Positions 27,132-36,010 of a DNA stretch of 64,000 nucleotides are shown in pieces. The notes below the pieces were generated by a model. It worked only from the letters and a program-made list of their open reading frames with translations, was not told the DNA's origin and searched no databases. This stretch comes from Pseudomonas fluorescens (GTDB lineage: Bacteria > Pseudomonadota > Gammaproteobacteria > Pseudomonadales > Pseudomonadaceae): assembly GCF_002837185.1 (NCBI RefSeq), contig NZ_KZ477995.1, forward strand, positions 115,954 through 179,953, in the 5' to 3' direction. The first letter of the stretch is position 1. The number at the start of each line of letters is the position of its first letter. The position numbers were made by a program, and so were the translations under genes.

Positions 27132-27602
27132 TTAGATAGCTGCCAAGGTGTCTTTCAGTGCCTGGGTTTGTGGAGCAGCCGTCTTCGCCGCTACTTGCTG
27201 CTGTTGCTGCTCCTTCAGACGCTCAGCCACTTGGCTGGCAATGGCGTCTTGCCTTTCCTGCGGCAGGGCCTGCACTTGTTCCTCGGTCATCCCCTGCTCC
27301 TTGAGCAACTGTTCGCGGATGCGTTCGGCCGGGGTTTTACTCATGTACTCGGTGAATTCAGCCCGTGCCCCCGAGGTCGGCGCGGTGGCCTGCAGCTGCA
27401 CGCGAGTCTTGGCGAAGGCCTCATCGATGCGATCGCTCGCCTTGTCCAGCTCCTTCTGCGCGGCCGGCATCGTCACGCCTTGCTGCGCACCCTGCAGGGC
27501 GCCGCTGTACAACGCGCTGGCGGCCGCGTTGGCCGGGTCCATGTCGGGTCGTTTGATCTGTTGAACCGTCGAAACGGCTTGGGTGGTGGTGTTAACCAGC
27601 AT
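27132..27602 (-). CDS. Conserved hypothetical protein, Q-rich C-terminus
   Basis: No characterised domain is recognised. The 156-residue soluble protein is alanine- and glutamine-rich and helical, with ERIREQLLKEQGMTEEQVQALP in the centre followed by a run of five glutamines (QQQQQ). There is no signal peptide or membrane segment. It resembles small Pseudomonas proteins of unknown role found in single copy. Confidence 0.7.
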   Translation of the reverse strand: MLVNTTTQAVSTVQQIKRPDMDPANAAASALYSGALQGAQQGVTMPAAQKELDKASDRIDEAFAKTRVQLQATAPTSGARAEFTEYMSKTPAERIREQLLKEQGMTEEQVQALPQERQDAIASQVAERLKEQQQQQVAAKTAAPQTQALKDTLAAI

Positions 27603-27735
27603 GATCGGTCACCTGTGCAAATATGCGGTGTGACAGCTGGAGCAATTAGCATGCCGGGCAGTGTGTACGTGCTTTTACTGGGGTAGAAGCCGCCGTCGCG
27701 GCAAACACTGTCCCATCGACGGCCAAGCGTTGCCG

Positions 27736-29145
27736 TCAGTGGGCGATATGCTCCAACGCCAGGTTACGCGTACGCGGCCCGAACCAACTGATGGTAATCA
27801 TCACGATCAACATGCTGCTGGCAATAAACGCCAGCACGCCCGGCGTGCCCAGGTGTTCAAGGATAAAGCCGATCAGCAGGCTGCTGAATACCGTGGACAA
27901 GCGGCTGAACGAATAACAGAACCCCACCGCCCGCGCTCGGATATTGGTGGGGAACAACTCGCTCTGATACGAGTGATAGCTGAAGCTCAGCCAGGCATTG
28001 CAGAAGGTGATCATCACCCCGCAGAAAATCAGCCCCACCGCCGTGGTTTGCAGGGCGAACAGGCTGCCGAAGATCACCGCGCCCATGGCCGAGCCGACGA
28101 TCTGCCATTTGTTTTCAAAACGGTTGGCGACCTTGACGAACAGCAACGGGCCCAGCGGGTAGGCGAGGGTGATGATGAAGGCGTAAAGCAGGCTGTGGGT
28201 CACACTGACGCCCTGGCCCGACAGCAAGGCCGGCAACCAGTTGCCAAAGCCGAAGAAACCGATGGCCTGGAACACGTGAAACACAATCAGCATCAAAGCG
28301 CGGCGACGGTAGGGCGGCTGCCAGATATCGGCGAAACGGCCGCTGCCCTGCACGCTGACAGCCTCCGGTTCCGGTGTATCCAGAGGCTGGCCGTGATCCT
28401 TCAGGCAGCGTGCCTCCAGGTTGTCCATGATCGCGCCGGCTTCCTCGAAACGACCTTTCTGCGCCAGCCAGCGCGGTGACTCCGGCAGGCGCTTGCGCAG
28501 TTGCCAGATGAACAGCGCAAACACCGCACTGCTGAGCACCACCCAGCGCCAGCCGGAGATACCGAACGGCGCCTGGGGCACCAGCCACCACGACATCAGC
28601 GCCACCGCCGGCACCGACAGGAACTGGATGAAAAACGCAAAGGCAAACGCCGAACTGCGCATGCGCTTGGGCACCAGTTCCGACAGATAGGCGTCGATGG
28701 TCACCAACTCGATGCCCAGGCCAATACCCACCAGAAAGCGCATGCAGATAATGCCCAGCGCCGATGTCTGGAGGCCCATCAACACCGTGGCGACGGTGTA
28801 CCAGATCAAGGCAAAGGTGAAGATCGCCCGGCGTCCGAAACGGTCGGCGACGGGGCTGAGCAGGCTGGCGCCGAGGAACAGGCCGAAGAACGTGGCCGAG
28901 GCGAACGCAGCCTGGTCGGAGAAGCCAAACACGCCTTCGCTGCCGGTGTGGAAGAGCCCGTCGCTGATCAGGCCGGGGCTGATATAGGCCGTCTGGAACA
29001 GGTCATACAGCTCGAAAAAACCGCCGATCGACAGCAACGCCACCAGGCGCCAGATGCTGGCGACCGCGGGCAGACGGTCGATGCGTGCACTGATGTGGGC
29101 AGCGCGGGTCGGGTCGATGCCATCGATGGCGGTAGGTGCAGGCAT
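27736..29145 (-). CDS. MFS transporter (sugar/organic acid type)
   Basis: The 469-residue protein has twelve predicted membrane segments and the MFS loop motif ADRFGRRAIFTF after the second span. The order of hydrophobic segments and the large central loop (about residues 220-265) resemble the metabolite:H+ symporter and sugar porter branches. It sits 11 bases from a uronate-dehydrogenase-like gene, so the substrate may be a sugar acid; this is inferred only from context. Confidence 0.85.
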   Translation of the reverse strand: MPAPTAIDGIDPTRAAHISARIDRLPAVASIWRLVALLSIGGFFELYDLFQTAYISPGLISDGLFHTGSEGVFGFSDQAAFASATFFGLFLGASLLSPVADRFGRRAIFTFALIWYTVATVLMGLQTSALGIICMRFLVGIGLGIELVTIDAYLSELVPKRMRSSAFAFAFFIQFLSVPAVALMSWWLVPQAPFGISGWRWVVLSSAVFALFIWQLRKRLPESPRWLAQKGRFEEAGAIMDNLEARCLKDHGQPLDTPEPEAVSVQGSGRFADIWQPPYRRRALMLIVFHVFQAIGFFGFGNWLPALLSGQGVSVTHSLLYAFIITLAYPLGPLLFVKVANRFENKWQIVGSAMGAVIFGSLFALQTTAVGLIFCGVMITFCNAWLSFSYHSYQSELFPTNIRARAVGFCYSFSRLSTVFSSLLIGFILEHLGTPGVLAFIASSMLIVMITISWFGPRTRNLALEHIAH

Positions 29146-29156
29146 GGTGACAGAAC

Positions 29157-29894
29157 TCAGTAAGTGATCGGGATTTCAACTATCTGGAACGCATCATCCA
29201 CCGGCTGGTAACCCAGCACCCGCGTGGTTTCGCTCAGGTCCAGGCGCTTGAAGCGGTTATTGGAAATGCCATGGGCGATCAAGTGTTTCACGCCCTGCGC
29301 CTCTACCGAACGCTGCAGCAATTGCACGGCATCGCGGGGGCTGAGCCACGCGCTGAGGTCGCGGGCGTTGTTCAGGTCGTGGCTTTCGGGGAATTCAAAC
29401 GCGCCGATGCGCAGGGCGATGGTCGACAGTGGCGTCTTGGCGGCATAGTAGCCACACAGCGCCTCGCCGTAGCATTTGCTCACGCCATACAGGTTGGCGG
29501 GCATCACCGGCATACCCGGAGTTATCTGGCGATCCACCGGGTAGCCTTCGATGGTTTGCGCACTGCTGGCGAATACCAGGCGCTGCACGCCGGCGTTCAC
29601 GGCGGCTTCGAACAGGTAGGTGGTGGCGAGGATATTATTGGGCAACAGTTCGTCGAACGAGGCGCTGGCATGGGGGATGCCCGACAGGTGCACGATCACA
29701 TCGATGCCTTCGAGCAGGGTTGCGAGGCTGGATTTAGCACTGAGATCGGCGTGTACGAAGCGGTGCCCGCCCACGTCGAAGTCCGGCGCGATGCGGTCAG
29801 TGAGGGTGAAACGGTAGCGATCTTTCGACGCCTGGAAAAATGTCTTGCCGATTCTGCCGCAGGCGCCGGTGAGGAGTACGTTGAGTCCGTTCAA
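29157..29894 (-). CDS. NAD-dependent epimerase/dehydratase family protein, uronate dehydrogenase-like
   Basis: The 245-residue extended SDR has the Rossmann motif LLTGACGRIGKTF near residues 7-19 and the catalytic Y-x3-K in YGVSKCYGEAL. ALRIGAFEFPESHDLNN resembles the substrate region of uronate dehydrogenases, which oxidise galacturonate or glucuronate to aldarolactones. Expression just before an MFS transporter and after a GST gene suggests a small catabolic operon on the minus strand. Confidence 0.8.
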   Translation of the reverse strand: MNGLNVLLTGACGRIGKTFFQASKDRYRFTLTDRIAPDFDVGGHRFVHADLSAKSSLATLLEGIDVIVHLSGIPHASASFDELLPNNILATTYLFEAAVNAGVQRLVFASSAQTIEGYPVDRQITPGMPVMPANLYGVSKCYGEALCGYYAAKTPLSTIALRIGAFEFPESHDLNNARDLSAWLSPRDAVQLLQRSVEAQGVKHLIAHGISNNRFKRLDLSETTRVLGYQPVDDAFQIVEIPITY

Positions 29895-29909
29895 GAGGTT
29901 GTGCCTTGC

Positions 29910-30542
29910 TTAGTTGTGGCCGTCGAGGGCGAAGGTCTTGAAACCGGCGTGCTGGCTGAGCCGCTGGTAGTAGGCGGCAATGGCCGGGTAGGGCGGACGC
30001 GCCATGGGCGTCGCCTGCCAGCGGTGCACCGAGAGGCCGATGAGGATATCGGCGAGGGTGAACTCATCGCCGGCCACATAAGCGCCGGTCCTGGCCAACT
30101 GCTGTTCGAGAATGCCCATCTTGTCGTTCCACACCTGCACGGCGGCGGCTATTTGCGTTGCGTCCAGCCCATCGGGATTGTTACGCACCAGCGCGGTGAA
30201 TGCGTCGCCCCAGGCGCGGTTGAGCTCAATGGCTTGCCAGTCGATCCATTGCTCGACGCGGGCGCGGGGCGCGGGCTCGAAGGGCAGCAGGTCAGTGCGT
30301 TGATACAGGCCGACGAGGTAGCGGCAGATGGTATTGGACTCCCACAGCACGCCGTGGTCGTCGATCAGCACCGGCACCTGGGCGTTGGGGTTCAGGGCCA
30401 GGAACTCGGCGGATTGGGTAGGCTTGAAGCCGATGCCCCAGTCCTCGCGCACATAGTCGATGCCCAGTTCCTGGCAGGTCCAGAGTACTTTGCGCACGTT
30501 GATGGAAGAGGTGCGACCCAAGATTTTCAGTGAGTGTCCCAT
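29910..30542 (-). CDS. Glutathione S-transferase family protein
   Basis: The 210-residue protein has the thioredoxin-like N-terminal domain (SLKILGRTSSINVRKVLWTCQELGIDY, with active-site serine region) followed by PVLIDDHGVLWESNTICRYL, the glutathione-binding ES motif, and an all-helical C-terminal domain. It is 15 bases upstream of the uronate-dehydrogenase-like gene and probably cotranscribed. The substrate cannot be predicted. Confidence 0.87.
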   Translation of the reverse strand: MGHSLKILGRTSSINVRKVLWTCQELGIDYVREDWGIGFKPTQSAEFLALNPNAQVPVLIDDHGVLWESNTICRYLVGLYQRTDLLPFEPAPRARVEQWIDWQAIELNRAWGDAFTALVRNNPDGLDATQIAAAVQVWNDKMGILEQQLARTGAYVAGDEFTLADILIGLSVHRWQATPMARPPYPAIAAYYQRLSQHAGFKTFALDGHN

Positions 30543-30600
30543 GGTGCTTCCCTGGCTTGGAGAGTGGTTAATCTAGCAGGGGCCAAGTGGGCACGGTTAA

Positions 30601-30697
30601 AAAATGTGGGAGGGGGCTTGCCCCCGATGGCGGTGGGTCTGCCACAGATAAGTTGACTGACCCACCGCTATCGGGGGCAAGCCCCCTCCCACATTTT
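30601..30697. repeat. REPIN upstream of the GST gene
   Basis: Full-length inverted REP pair with matching GATGGCGGTGG / CCACCGCTATC arms. It separates the GST gene promoter from the 3' end of the DUF6124-type gene, so it may insulate one from the other. Confidence 0.92.
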
Positions 30698-30711
30698 GAT
30701 CGAGTAGGGAC

Positions 30712-30951
30712 TTAAGCGCGTGGTGTGTGCTGGTCCATGGCTTTGCCCACCAGCAAGACGCTCAGCTCGCTCAATTGATGAATGGCGAGTGCTATATCGC
30801 GCTGCTTGCCGGTGAGGTCGTCGGACAGGTCGAGCAGCAAGGTACTGACGGAGCATACGGTTTCGTAGCTGTTGATCAGCAGGGTTTCGGTGGAAACATC
30901 GGGGACGAGGGTGAAGAGGGTGGTTGGCGGCGTATCGATTTTTTTGATCAT
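30712..30951 (-). CDS. DUF6124-type small protein
   Basis: The 79-residue protein (MIKKIDTPPTTLFTLVPDVS, then LLINSYETVCSVSTLLLDLSDDLTGKQRDIALAIHQLSELSVLLV) matches the small DUF6124/DUF3077-like family common in plant-associated pseudomonads. These proteins often occur in several copies per genome and have no known function. The gene has an unusually long, structured upstream region (30952-31060). Confidence 0.75.
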   Translation of the reverse strand: MIKKIDTPPTTLFTLVPDVSTETLLINSYETVCSVSTLLLDLSDDLTGKQRDIALAIHQLSELSVLLVGKAMDQHTPRA

Positions 30952-31263
30952 GAGAGCATCCTGGAATGGGCTGCCGCCGTATCGCTACTAAACGAGGGTG
31001 GCAACTGTACGCAGGTTAGTAGACCGGTGGACACTCAAAGCCGGCGCACTCGAAAGTGCCCTACGCACAGCCGCCATTAACGCGGGCAGACTTATGCACT
31101 TGGAGTGACCAAACTCAGGCTACTAAACCCGATCACCGAGACATTCAGTGACCGGCAAACCTTAAAGACCGCCACCCAGGCACACAAGCCGGCGGATTCT
31201 GACGTAAGCGTAGGTAACGGAGCAAGGCGCTTGCCGTAATGTCAGCCACTTCCTACAGCTGTC
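30952..31263 (-). other. Structured leader of the DUF6124-type gene; remainder without recognisable gene
   Basis: Read on the minus strand, the region upstream of the start codon contains an inverted repeat CTACTAAC/GTTTAGTAG (forward 30985-30993 and 31014-31022) and a GCACT-TTCG-AGTGC hairpin (31046-31059). No protein-coding frame, tRNA or terminator is evident between 31060 and 31263. The structures suggest a regulatory 5' untranslated region, but no known riboswitch was recognised. Confidence 0.5.
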
Positions 31264-32292
31264 CTACGTACTCTCCCGCACCTGCAACTCAAACCCCATA
31301 TCCACCACCGGCTTGGCGATCCTGTTACCCGCCATGATCGTCAGCAAATGCTCCGCCGCACGCCGGCCAATGGCTTCGCGTGGTGTGCTGATGCTGCTCA
31401 GGCGCGGCACCATGAACGACGAGGCGGGCAGGTCGTTGAAACCCAGCACGGCCACGCGCTCCGGCACTTTGATGCCGTGGCGCAGGGCTTCCAGCAAGGC
31501 GCCCTGGGCCAGGTCGTCGTTGCCGAAGAAAATGGCATCCACGTCCGGATGCGTCGCCAGCAATTGCAGGAACAGTTCGCCACCCAGGCCCACGGAAGAA
31601 GGGCGGGGCGTCAGCAATTCCAGCGCCGGGTCGTACAGGCCCGCTTGCTGCAAAGCGCGGCGGAAGCCTTCGCCACGCAGCAAGGTGCGCTGGTCCAATT
31701 GCGCGCCGATATAGGCCAGGCGCTTGCGCCCGCGCGCGAGCAGATGCGCCGCCGCCGTTTCACCCGCGGCCAGTTGCGAAAAGCCCACGCAGTTGACGCC
31801 GGCGTTGGGGTCCAGGTCCATCATGTACACGCAGGGCACATTACTGGTCTCGACCATCCGTCGCGCGCTTTCGGTGCGGTCGAACCCGGTCAGCAGCAAG
31901 CCCCGAGGCTGGTAAGCCATGTAGTTGCGCAGCAGGTTTTCTTCTTCGTCGCGGCAATAGTGGAAGTTGCCGATCAGCACTTCAAAGCCCTTGGGCCGCA
32001 GCACCTGGTGGATGGCTTCGAGGGTTTCGATAAACAGCAGGTTGGACAATGACGGCACCAATACCACCACCGAATGGCTTTGGGCCGACGCCAGGGCGCG
32101 GGCGGCGGGGTTGACCACGTAGCTGAGTTCGGCGGCGGCCTGCTGCACTTTCTCCACCAGTTCGGTGGCGACCGTGCTGATGCCACGCAGGGCGCGGGAG
32201 GCGGTAATCGGGCTGACGCCGGCCAGACGGGCAACTTCATTCAATGTAGGGCGACCGGTCGTGCGGGTATTTTTATCGTTCTTGGAGGTCAT
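31264..32292 (-). CDS. gntR: GntR, LacI-family repressor of gluconate genes
   Basis: The 342-residue regulator has the LacI helix-turn-helix at the N-terminus (PTLNEVARLAGVSPITASRALRG) and a periplasmic-binding-like effector domain (YVVNPAARALASAQSHSVVV onward). Its divergent neighbours are gluconokinase and gluconate permease. Gluconate or 6-phosphogluconate is the expected inducer. The ATG at 32292 begins MTSKNDKN; five extra residues from 32307 are possible. A GntR-type palindrome lies at 32327-32338, implying autoregulation. Confidence 0.92.
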   Translation of the reverse strand: MTSKNDKNTRTTGRPTLNEVARLAGVSPITASRALRGISTVATELVEKVQQAAAELSYVVNPAARALASAQSHSVVVLVPSLSNLLFIETLEAIHQVLRPKGFEVLIGNFHYCRDEEENLLRNYMAYQPRGLLLTGFDRTESARRMVETSNVPCVYMMDLDPNAGVNCVGFSQLAAGETAAAHLLARGRKRLAYIGAQLDQRTLLRGEGFRRALQQAGLYDPALELLTPRPSSVGLGGELFLQLLATHPDVDAIFFGNDDLAQGALLEALRHGIKVPERVAVLGFNDLPASSFMVPRLSSISTPREAIGRRAAEHLLTIMAGNRIAKPVVDMGFELQVREST

Positions 32293-32326
32293 CAGGCGGC
32301 TTGCCAAACAAAAATCGAGGCACTAA

Positions 32327-32338
32327 GGTAGCGCTGTC
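32327..32338. promoter_or_regulatory. GntR operator 1 (near gntR)
   Basis: GGTAGCGCTGTC, a near palindrome around GCGC, 35 bases upstream of gntR. It shares TAGCGCT with the other two sites in this block. Confidence 0.65.
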
Positions 32339-32478
32339 TCCAAACGGCTGCAAATGCTTGAACGTTGGGTTGCCTGATCCCGTTCAAATGATTGGAGCGG
32401 ATGCACGCGTCACTCCATAAAAAAAGACAAGACGGCGCGGGAAAAGCCTGTTTTTGCACTAGCCTTATGCTGTGCAAA

Positions 32479-32490
32479 GGTAGCGCTATC
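32479..32490. promoter_or_regulatory. GntR operator 2 (before gntK)
   Basis: GGTAGCGCTATC lies 18 bases before the gntK ATG, between the probable promoter and the ribosome binding site, a suitable place for repression. Confidence 0.7.
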
Positions 32491-32507
32491 TGCGTCCTGA
32501 GGTGTTT

Positions 32508-33041
32508 ATGAGTCAACCTGTTACCGCCCTGGTCATCATGGGTGTTGCCGGCTGTGGCAAAACCAGCGTCAGCGAGGCCCTGTGCCGTCTGAACGGTGCC
32601 ACCGCCATTGAAGGCGACAGCTTTCACCCCGCCGCGAACATTGAAAAGATGAGCGCCGGCCACCCCCTCAACGACGACGACCGTGCCGGCTGGCTCGACA
32701 TCCTCTGCGATGAATTGCGCCGCTCGCTCAAGGCCGGTGAACATCCGGTGCTCACCTGTTCGGCCCTGAAAAGGAAATACCGTGACCACCTGCGCGAAGC
32801 CGCGCCGGGCCTGGGCTTTGTATTCCTGGAGCTGACCCGTGAAGTGGCCGCCGACCGCGTGTCCCATCGCCCCGGCCATTTCATGCCGGCTAGCCTGATC
32901 GACAGCCAGTTCGCCACCCTCGAGTCGCCCAAGGGCGAGCCGCTGACCCTGGCCCTCAACGCCAGCGAAGACAGCGTCGAGCAATTGGCCGAGCAGACCA
33001 ATGCCTGGTGGCGCGAGCACGGCTTTGAACCCACTCATTGA
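32508..33041 (+). CDS. gntK: Gluconokinase
   Basis: The 177-residue P-loop kinase phosphorylates gluconate to 6-phosphogluconate, feeding the Entner-Doudoroff route. Walker A is GVAGCGKTS near residues 12-20; the substrate region reads EGDSFHPAANIEKMSAGHPLNDDDR, diagnostic for GntK, followed by TCSALKRKYRD. GAGG lies 6 bases before the ATG at 32508, which is preferred over GTG at 32502. Confidence 0.95.
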   Translation: MSQPVTALVIMGVAGCGKTSVSEALCRLNGATAIEGDSFHPAANIEKMSAGHPLNDDDRAGWLDILCDELRRSLKAGEHPVLTCSALKRKYRDHLREAAPGLGFVFLELTREVAADRVSHRPGHFMPASLIDSQFATLESPKGEPLTLALNASEDSVEQLAEQTNAWWREHGFEPTH

Positions 33042-33055
33042 TTTTTTGCCGGAAA

Positions 33056-33067
33056 GATAGCGCTATC
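33056..33067. promoter_or_regulatory. GntR operator 3 (between gntK and gntT)
   Basis: GATAGCGCTATC is a perfect 12-base palindrome in the 82-base gap before gntT. It indicates separate GntR control of the permease, independent of the gntK promoter. Confidence 0.75.
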
Positions 33068-33094
33068 CCCGGCAGGAAGTTCAACACCCGCTTT

Positions 33095-33110
33095 AATAAC
33101 AACAACAAAC
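33095..33110 (+). promoter_or_regulatory. Crc/Hfq CA motif before gntT
   Basis: AATAACAACAACAAAC contains overlapping AANAANAA matches and runs directly into the AGGAG ribosome binding site, so Crc/Hfq repression of gluconate uptake is likely. Confidence 0.6.
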
Positions 33111-33123
33111 AGGAGAGACCCCC

Positions 33124-34476
33124 ATGTTTGGCATGTCCCACGAGTCATACCTGCTGCTGGATGCAGTCGTCACTATCATCGGCTTGATCGTTTTGATCAC
33201 CAAGTTCAAGGTGCACCCGTTCATCGCACTGATCATCGCGGCGGGCTTTCTCGGCCTGACCTCGGGCATGCCCGTGGAGAAGATCATCAAGGCGTTCCAG
33301 GACGGCTTCGGCGGCGTGCTCGGCTTTGTCGGCATCATCCTCGCGCTGGGGACCATGCTCGGCAAGATGATGGCCGAGTCCGGCGGTGCCGATCAGATCG
33401 CCCAGACCCTGATCCGCGCCTTCGGCAAGGAAAAGGTCCAGTGGGCCATGATGTTCGCCGCGTTCCTGGTGGGCATCCCGCTGTTCTTCGAGATCGGCTT
33501 TGTGCTGCTGATCCCGCTGGTGTTCATCGTGGCGCGGCGTACCGGCGTGTCGCTGATCAAGATCGGCATTCCGTTGCTCGCCGGCCTGTCGGCCGTACAC
33601 GGCCTGGTACCACCGCACCCGGGCCCGCTGCTGGCCATCGGCGTGTTTGGCGCGGACATCGGCAAGACCATTCTGTACGGCCTGATCGTCGCCTTGCCGA
33701 CCGCCATCATTGCCGGCCCGATCTTCGGTACCTTCATCGCCAAGTACATCCCGGGCAACCCGTCCCAGGAACTGGTCGACCAACTGGCCCGCGAGACCGA
33801 TAACAAGGCGCTGCCCAGCTTCGCCATTACTCTGGTCACCGTGCTGCTGCCAGTGTTCCTGATGCTGCTCAAAACCTTTGCCGACATCGCCTTTGCCGAA
33901 GGCAACGTGGTGCGCAACTGGATGGACATGATCGGTCACCCGATCACCGCGCTGCTGCTGGCGTTGCTGCTGTCGCTGTACACCTTCGGCCATCGCCAGG
34001 GCATCCATTCCAAGCAGATCCTCAAACTGCTCGACGCCAGCCTTGCGCCGACCGCCGCGATCATCCTGATCATCGGTGCCGGTGGCGGCTTCAAGCAGAT
34101 GCTGGTGACCAGCGGTGTGGGTGACGTGATCGGCCACATGGCGGTGAACGCACAGATCAACCCGATCCTGCTGGCGTGGCTGGTGGCGGCGGTGATTCGC
34201 GTGGCCACAGGTTCCGCCACCGTGGCGACCATTACCGGCGCGGGCATCGTGGTGCCGGTGGTGGGGATGATCCCCGGGGTTAACCGTGAACTGCTGGTGC
34301 TGGCGACGGGGGCGGGGTCGTTGATTCTGTCTCACGTCAACGATGCGGGGTTCTGGCTGGTCAAGCAGTACTTCAATATGACCGTGGCCGAGACGTTCAA
34401 GACGTGGACGGCGATGGAGACCATTCTGTCGGTGGTGGCGTTGATCTTCATCATGCTGCTGTCGTTGGTGGTCTGA
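33124..34476 (+). CDS. gntT: Gluconate permease, GntP family
   Basis: The 450-residue inner-membrane symporter has about twelve hydrophobic segments and GntP-family motifs such as GVPLFFEIGFVLLIP-type (here GIPLFFEIGFVLLIPL), VPPHPGPLLAIG and VATGSATVATITGAG. It imports gluconate, made in the periplasm by glucose oxidation, for GntK. AGGAG precedes the ATG. A REPIN follows at 34493-34590 and may end the transcript. Confidence 0.94.
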   Translation: MFGMSHESYLLLDAVVTIIGLIVLITKFKVHPFIALIIAAGFLGLTSGMPVEKIIKAFQDGFGGVLGFVGIILALGTMLGKMMAESGGADQIAQTLIRAFGKEKVQWAMMFAAFLVGIPLFFEIGFVLLIPLVFIVARRTGVSLIKIGIPLLAGLSAVHGLVPPHPGPLLAIGVFGADIGKTILYGLIVALPTAIIAGPIFGTFIAKYIPGNPSQELVDQLARETDNKALPSFAITLVTVLLPVFLMLLKTFADIAFAEGNVVRNWMDMIGHPITALLLALLLSLYTFGHRQGIHSKQILKLLDASLAPTAAIILIIGAGGGFKQMLVTSGVGDVIGHMAVNAQINPILLAWLVAAVIRVATGSATVATITGAGIVVPVVGMIPGVNRELLVLATGAGSLILSHVNDAGFWLVKQYFNMTVAETFKTWTAMETILSVVALIFIMLLSLVV

Positions 34477-34492
34477 CAGACACACCGCAAGA

Positions 34493-34590
34493 CAAATGTG
34501 GGAGGGGGCTTGCCCCCGATAGCAGAGTGTCAGTCACTGTATTTGGTGACTGATACACCGCTATCGGGGGCAAGCCCCCTCCCACATTTT
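34493..34590. repeat. REPIN between gntT and alaC
   Basis: Full-length inverted REP pair with GATAGCAGAGTGTCAGTCA / TGACTGATACACCGCTATC arms, placed between two convergent genes. Confidence 0.92.
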
Positions 34591-34597
34591 GACCGAG

Positions 34598-35815
34598 TCA
34601 GACGCTGGCTTTCGGTGCTAGACCATCGGCCCTGAACATCCCCCGAATCCCGCGCACCGCCTGGCGAATCCGGTCCTGGTTCTCGATCAGCGCAAAGCGC
34701 ACATGATCATCGCCATACTCGCCAAAGCCGATCCCCGGCGATACACACACCTTGGCCTCCAGCAGCAGTTTCTTGGCAAACTCCAGCGAGCCCATGGCGG
34801 CATACTGCTCGGGAATCTTGGCCCAGACGTACATCGACGCCTTCGGATTTTCCACCTTCCAGCCCAGCTCATGCAGGCCTTTGACCAACACGTTACGGCG
34901 CTGGCGATACTGCTCGGCGATGTCTTTGACGCACTGTTGATCGCCTTCCAGCGCAGCAATCGCCGCCACCTGCAACGGGGTGAAGGTGCCGTAGTCGTGG
35001 TAGCTCTTGATGCGCGCCAGGGCGTTGACCAGTTCCGGGTTGCCCACCATGAAGCCGATGCGCCAGCCGGCCATGTTGTAGCTCTTGGACAGGGTGAAAA
35101 ACTCCACCGCGATGTCCTTGGCGCCGGGCACCTGCATGATCGACGGCGCTTTCCAGCCGTCATAGACGATGTCGGCGTAGGCCAGGTCGTGCACCACCAG
35201 CACATCGTATTGCTTGGCCAGCGCGATCACGCGTTCGAAGAAATCCAGCTCCACGCACTGCGCAGTGGGGTTGGAGGGAAAGCCGAGGATCATCATCTTT
35301 GGCTTGGGGATCGAGCCGCGAATCGCCCGTTCCAGTTCGTCGAAGAAGTCCACGCCGGGCACCAGCGGTACCGACCGCACCTGGGCGCCGGCAATCACGG
35401 CACCGTAGATGTGAATTGGATAGCTCGGGTTCGGCACCAGAACCGTGTCGCCCTGGTCCAGGGTGGCCAGCATCAAGTGCGCCAGGCCTTCCTTGGAACC
35501 GATGGTGACGATGGCCTCGGTTTCGGGGTCGATGTCCACTTCATAACGGTCCTTGTACCAGCGCGAAATAGCGCGGCGCAGGCGCGGAATGCCTTTGGAG
35601 GTGGAGTAGCCGTGGGTGTCCTCGCGCTGGGCGACGGTGACCATTTTCTCCACGATGTGCGGTGGCGTGGCGCCGTCGGGGTTACCCATGCTCAAGTCGA
35701 TGATGTCTTCGCCGCGCCGACGCGCAGCCATCTTCAGCTCGGCAGTGATATTGAAAACATAGGGGGGGAGTCGATCTATGCGCGCAAAGCGGCGCGGCGA
35801 ACCTGGGTTTGCCAT
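34598..35815 (-). CDS. alaC: Alanine transaminase AlaC (class I/II aminotransferase)
   Basis: The 405-residue fold-type I PLP enzyme matches AlaC/YfdZ, which interconverts pyruvate/glutamate and alanine/2-oxoglutarate. Features include [37 protein letters not shown] at the start, [10 protein letters not shown] in the cofactor region, [13 protein letters not shown], and the PLP lysine in [15 protein letters not shown]. The C-terminal arginine region is [11 protein letters not shown]. Single-gene unit on the minus strand. Confidence 0.92.
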   Translation of the reverse strand: MANPGSPRRFARIDRLPPYVFNITAELKMAARRRGEDIIDLSMGNPDGATPPHIVEKMVTVAQREDTHGYSTSKGIPRLRRAISRWYKDRYEVDIDPETEAIVTIGSKEGLAHLMLATLDQGDTVLVPNPSYPIHIYGAVIAGAQVRSVPLVPGVDFFDELERAIRGSIPKPKMMILGFPSNPTAQCVELDFFERVIALAKQYDVLVVHDLAYADIVYDGWKAPSIMQVPGAKDIAVEFFTLSKSYNMAGWRIGFMVGNPELVNALARIKSYHDYGTFTPLQVAAIAALEGDQQCVKDIAEQYRQRRNVLVKGLHELGWKVENPKASMYVWAKIPEQYAAMGSLEFAKKLLLEAKVCVSPGIGFGEYGDDHVRFALIENQDRIRQAVRGIRGMFRADGLAPKASV

Positions 35816-36010
35816 TGTGGCCTCGAAGTACGTAAGCGCCCGGAACCGTCCGAGCGACGTCGGCCACTGCGGTGGCCTGCGGGGCAGACAATACGGTCGA
35901 TGATGGCAAGTTGTCCAGATGCGCTGGAAAAATTTCTACATGGAGTACCGCGCGGATATGCCCCTATACTCGTTACGGGTTTGTTCCCTCATAAGAAGGA
36001 GACTGTTCGT

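Noticed and set aside
31060..31263. Possible tRNA or small RNA in the gap before gntR
   Set aside because: No cloverleaf, no terminator and no T-run could be seen.
34703..36010. Very long plus-strand open frame running through the alaC region into the GyrI-like gene
   Set aside because: It is the antisense shadow of alaC; the real gene starts at 36011 after a strong AAGAAGGAG site.
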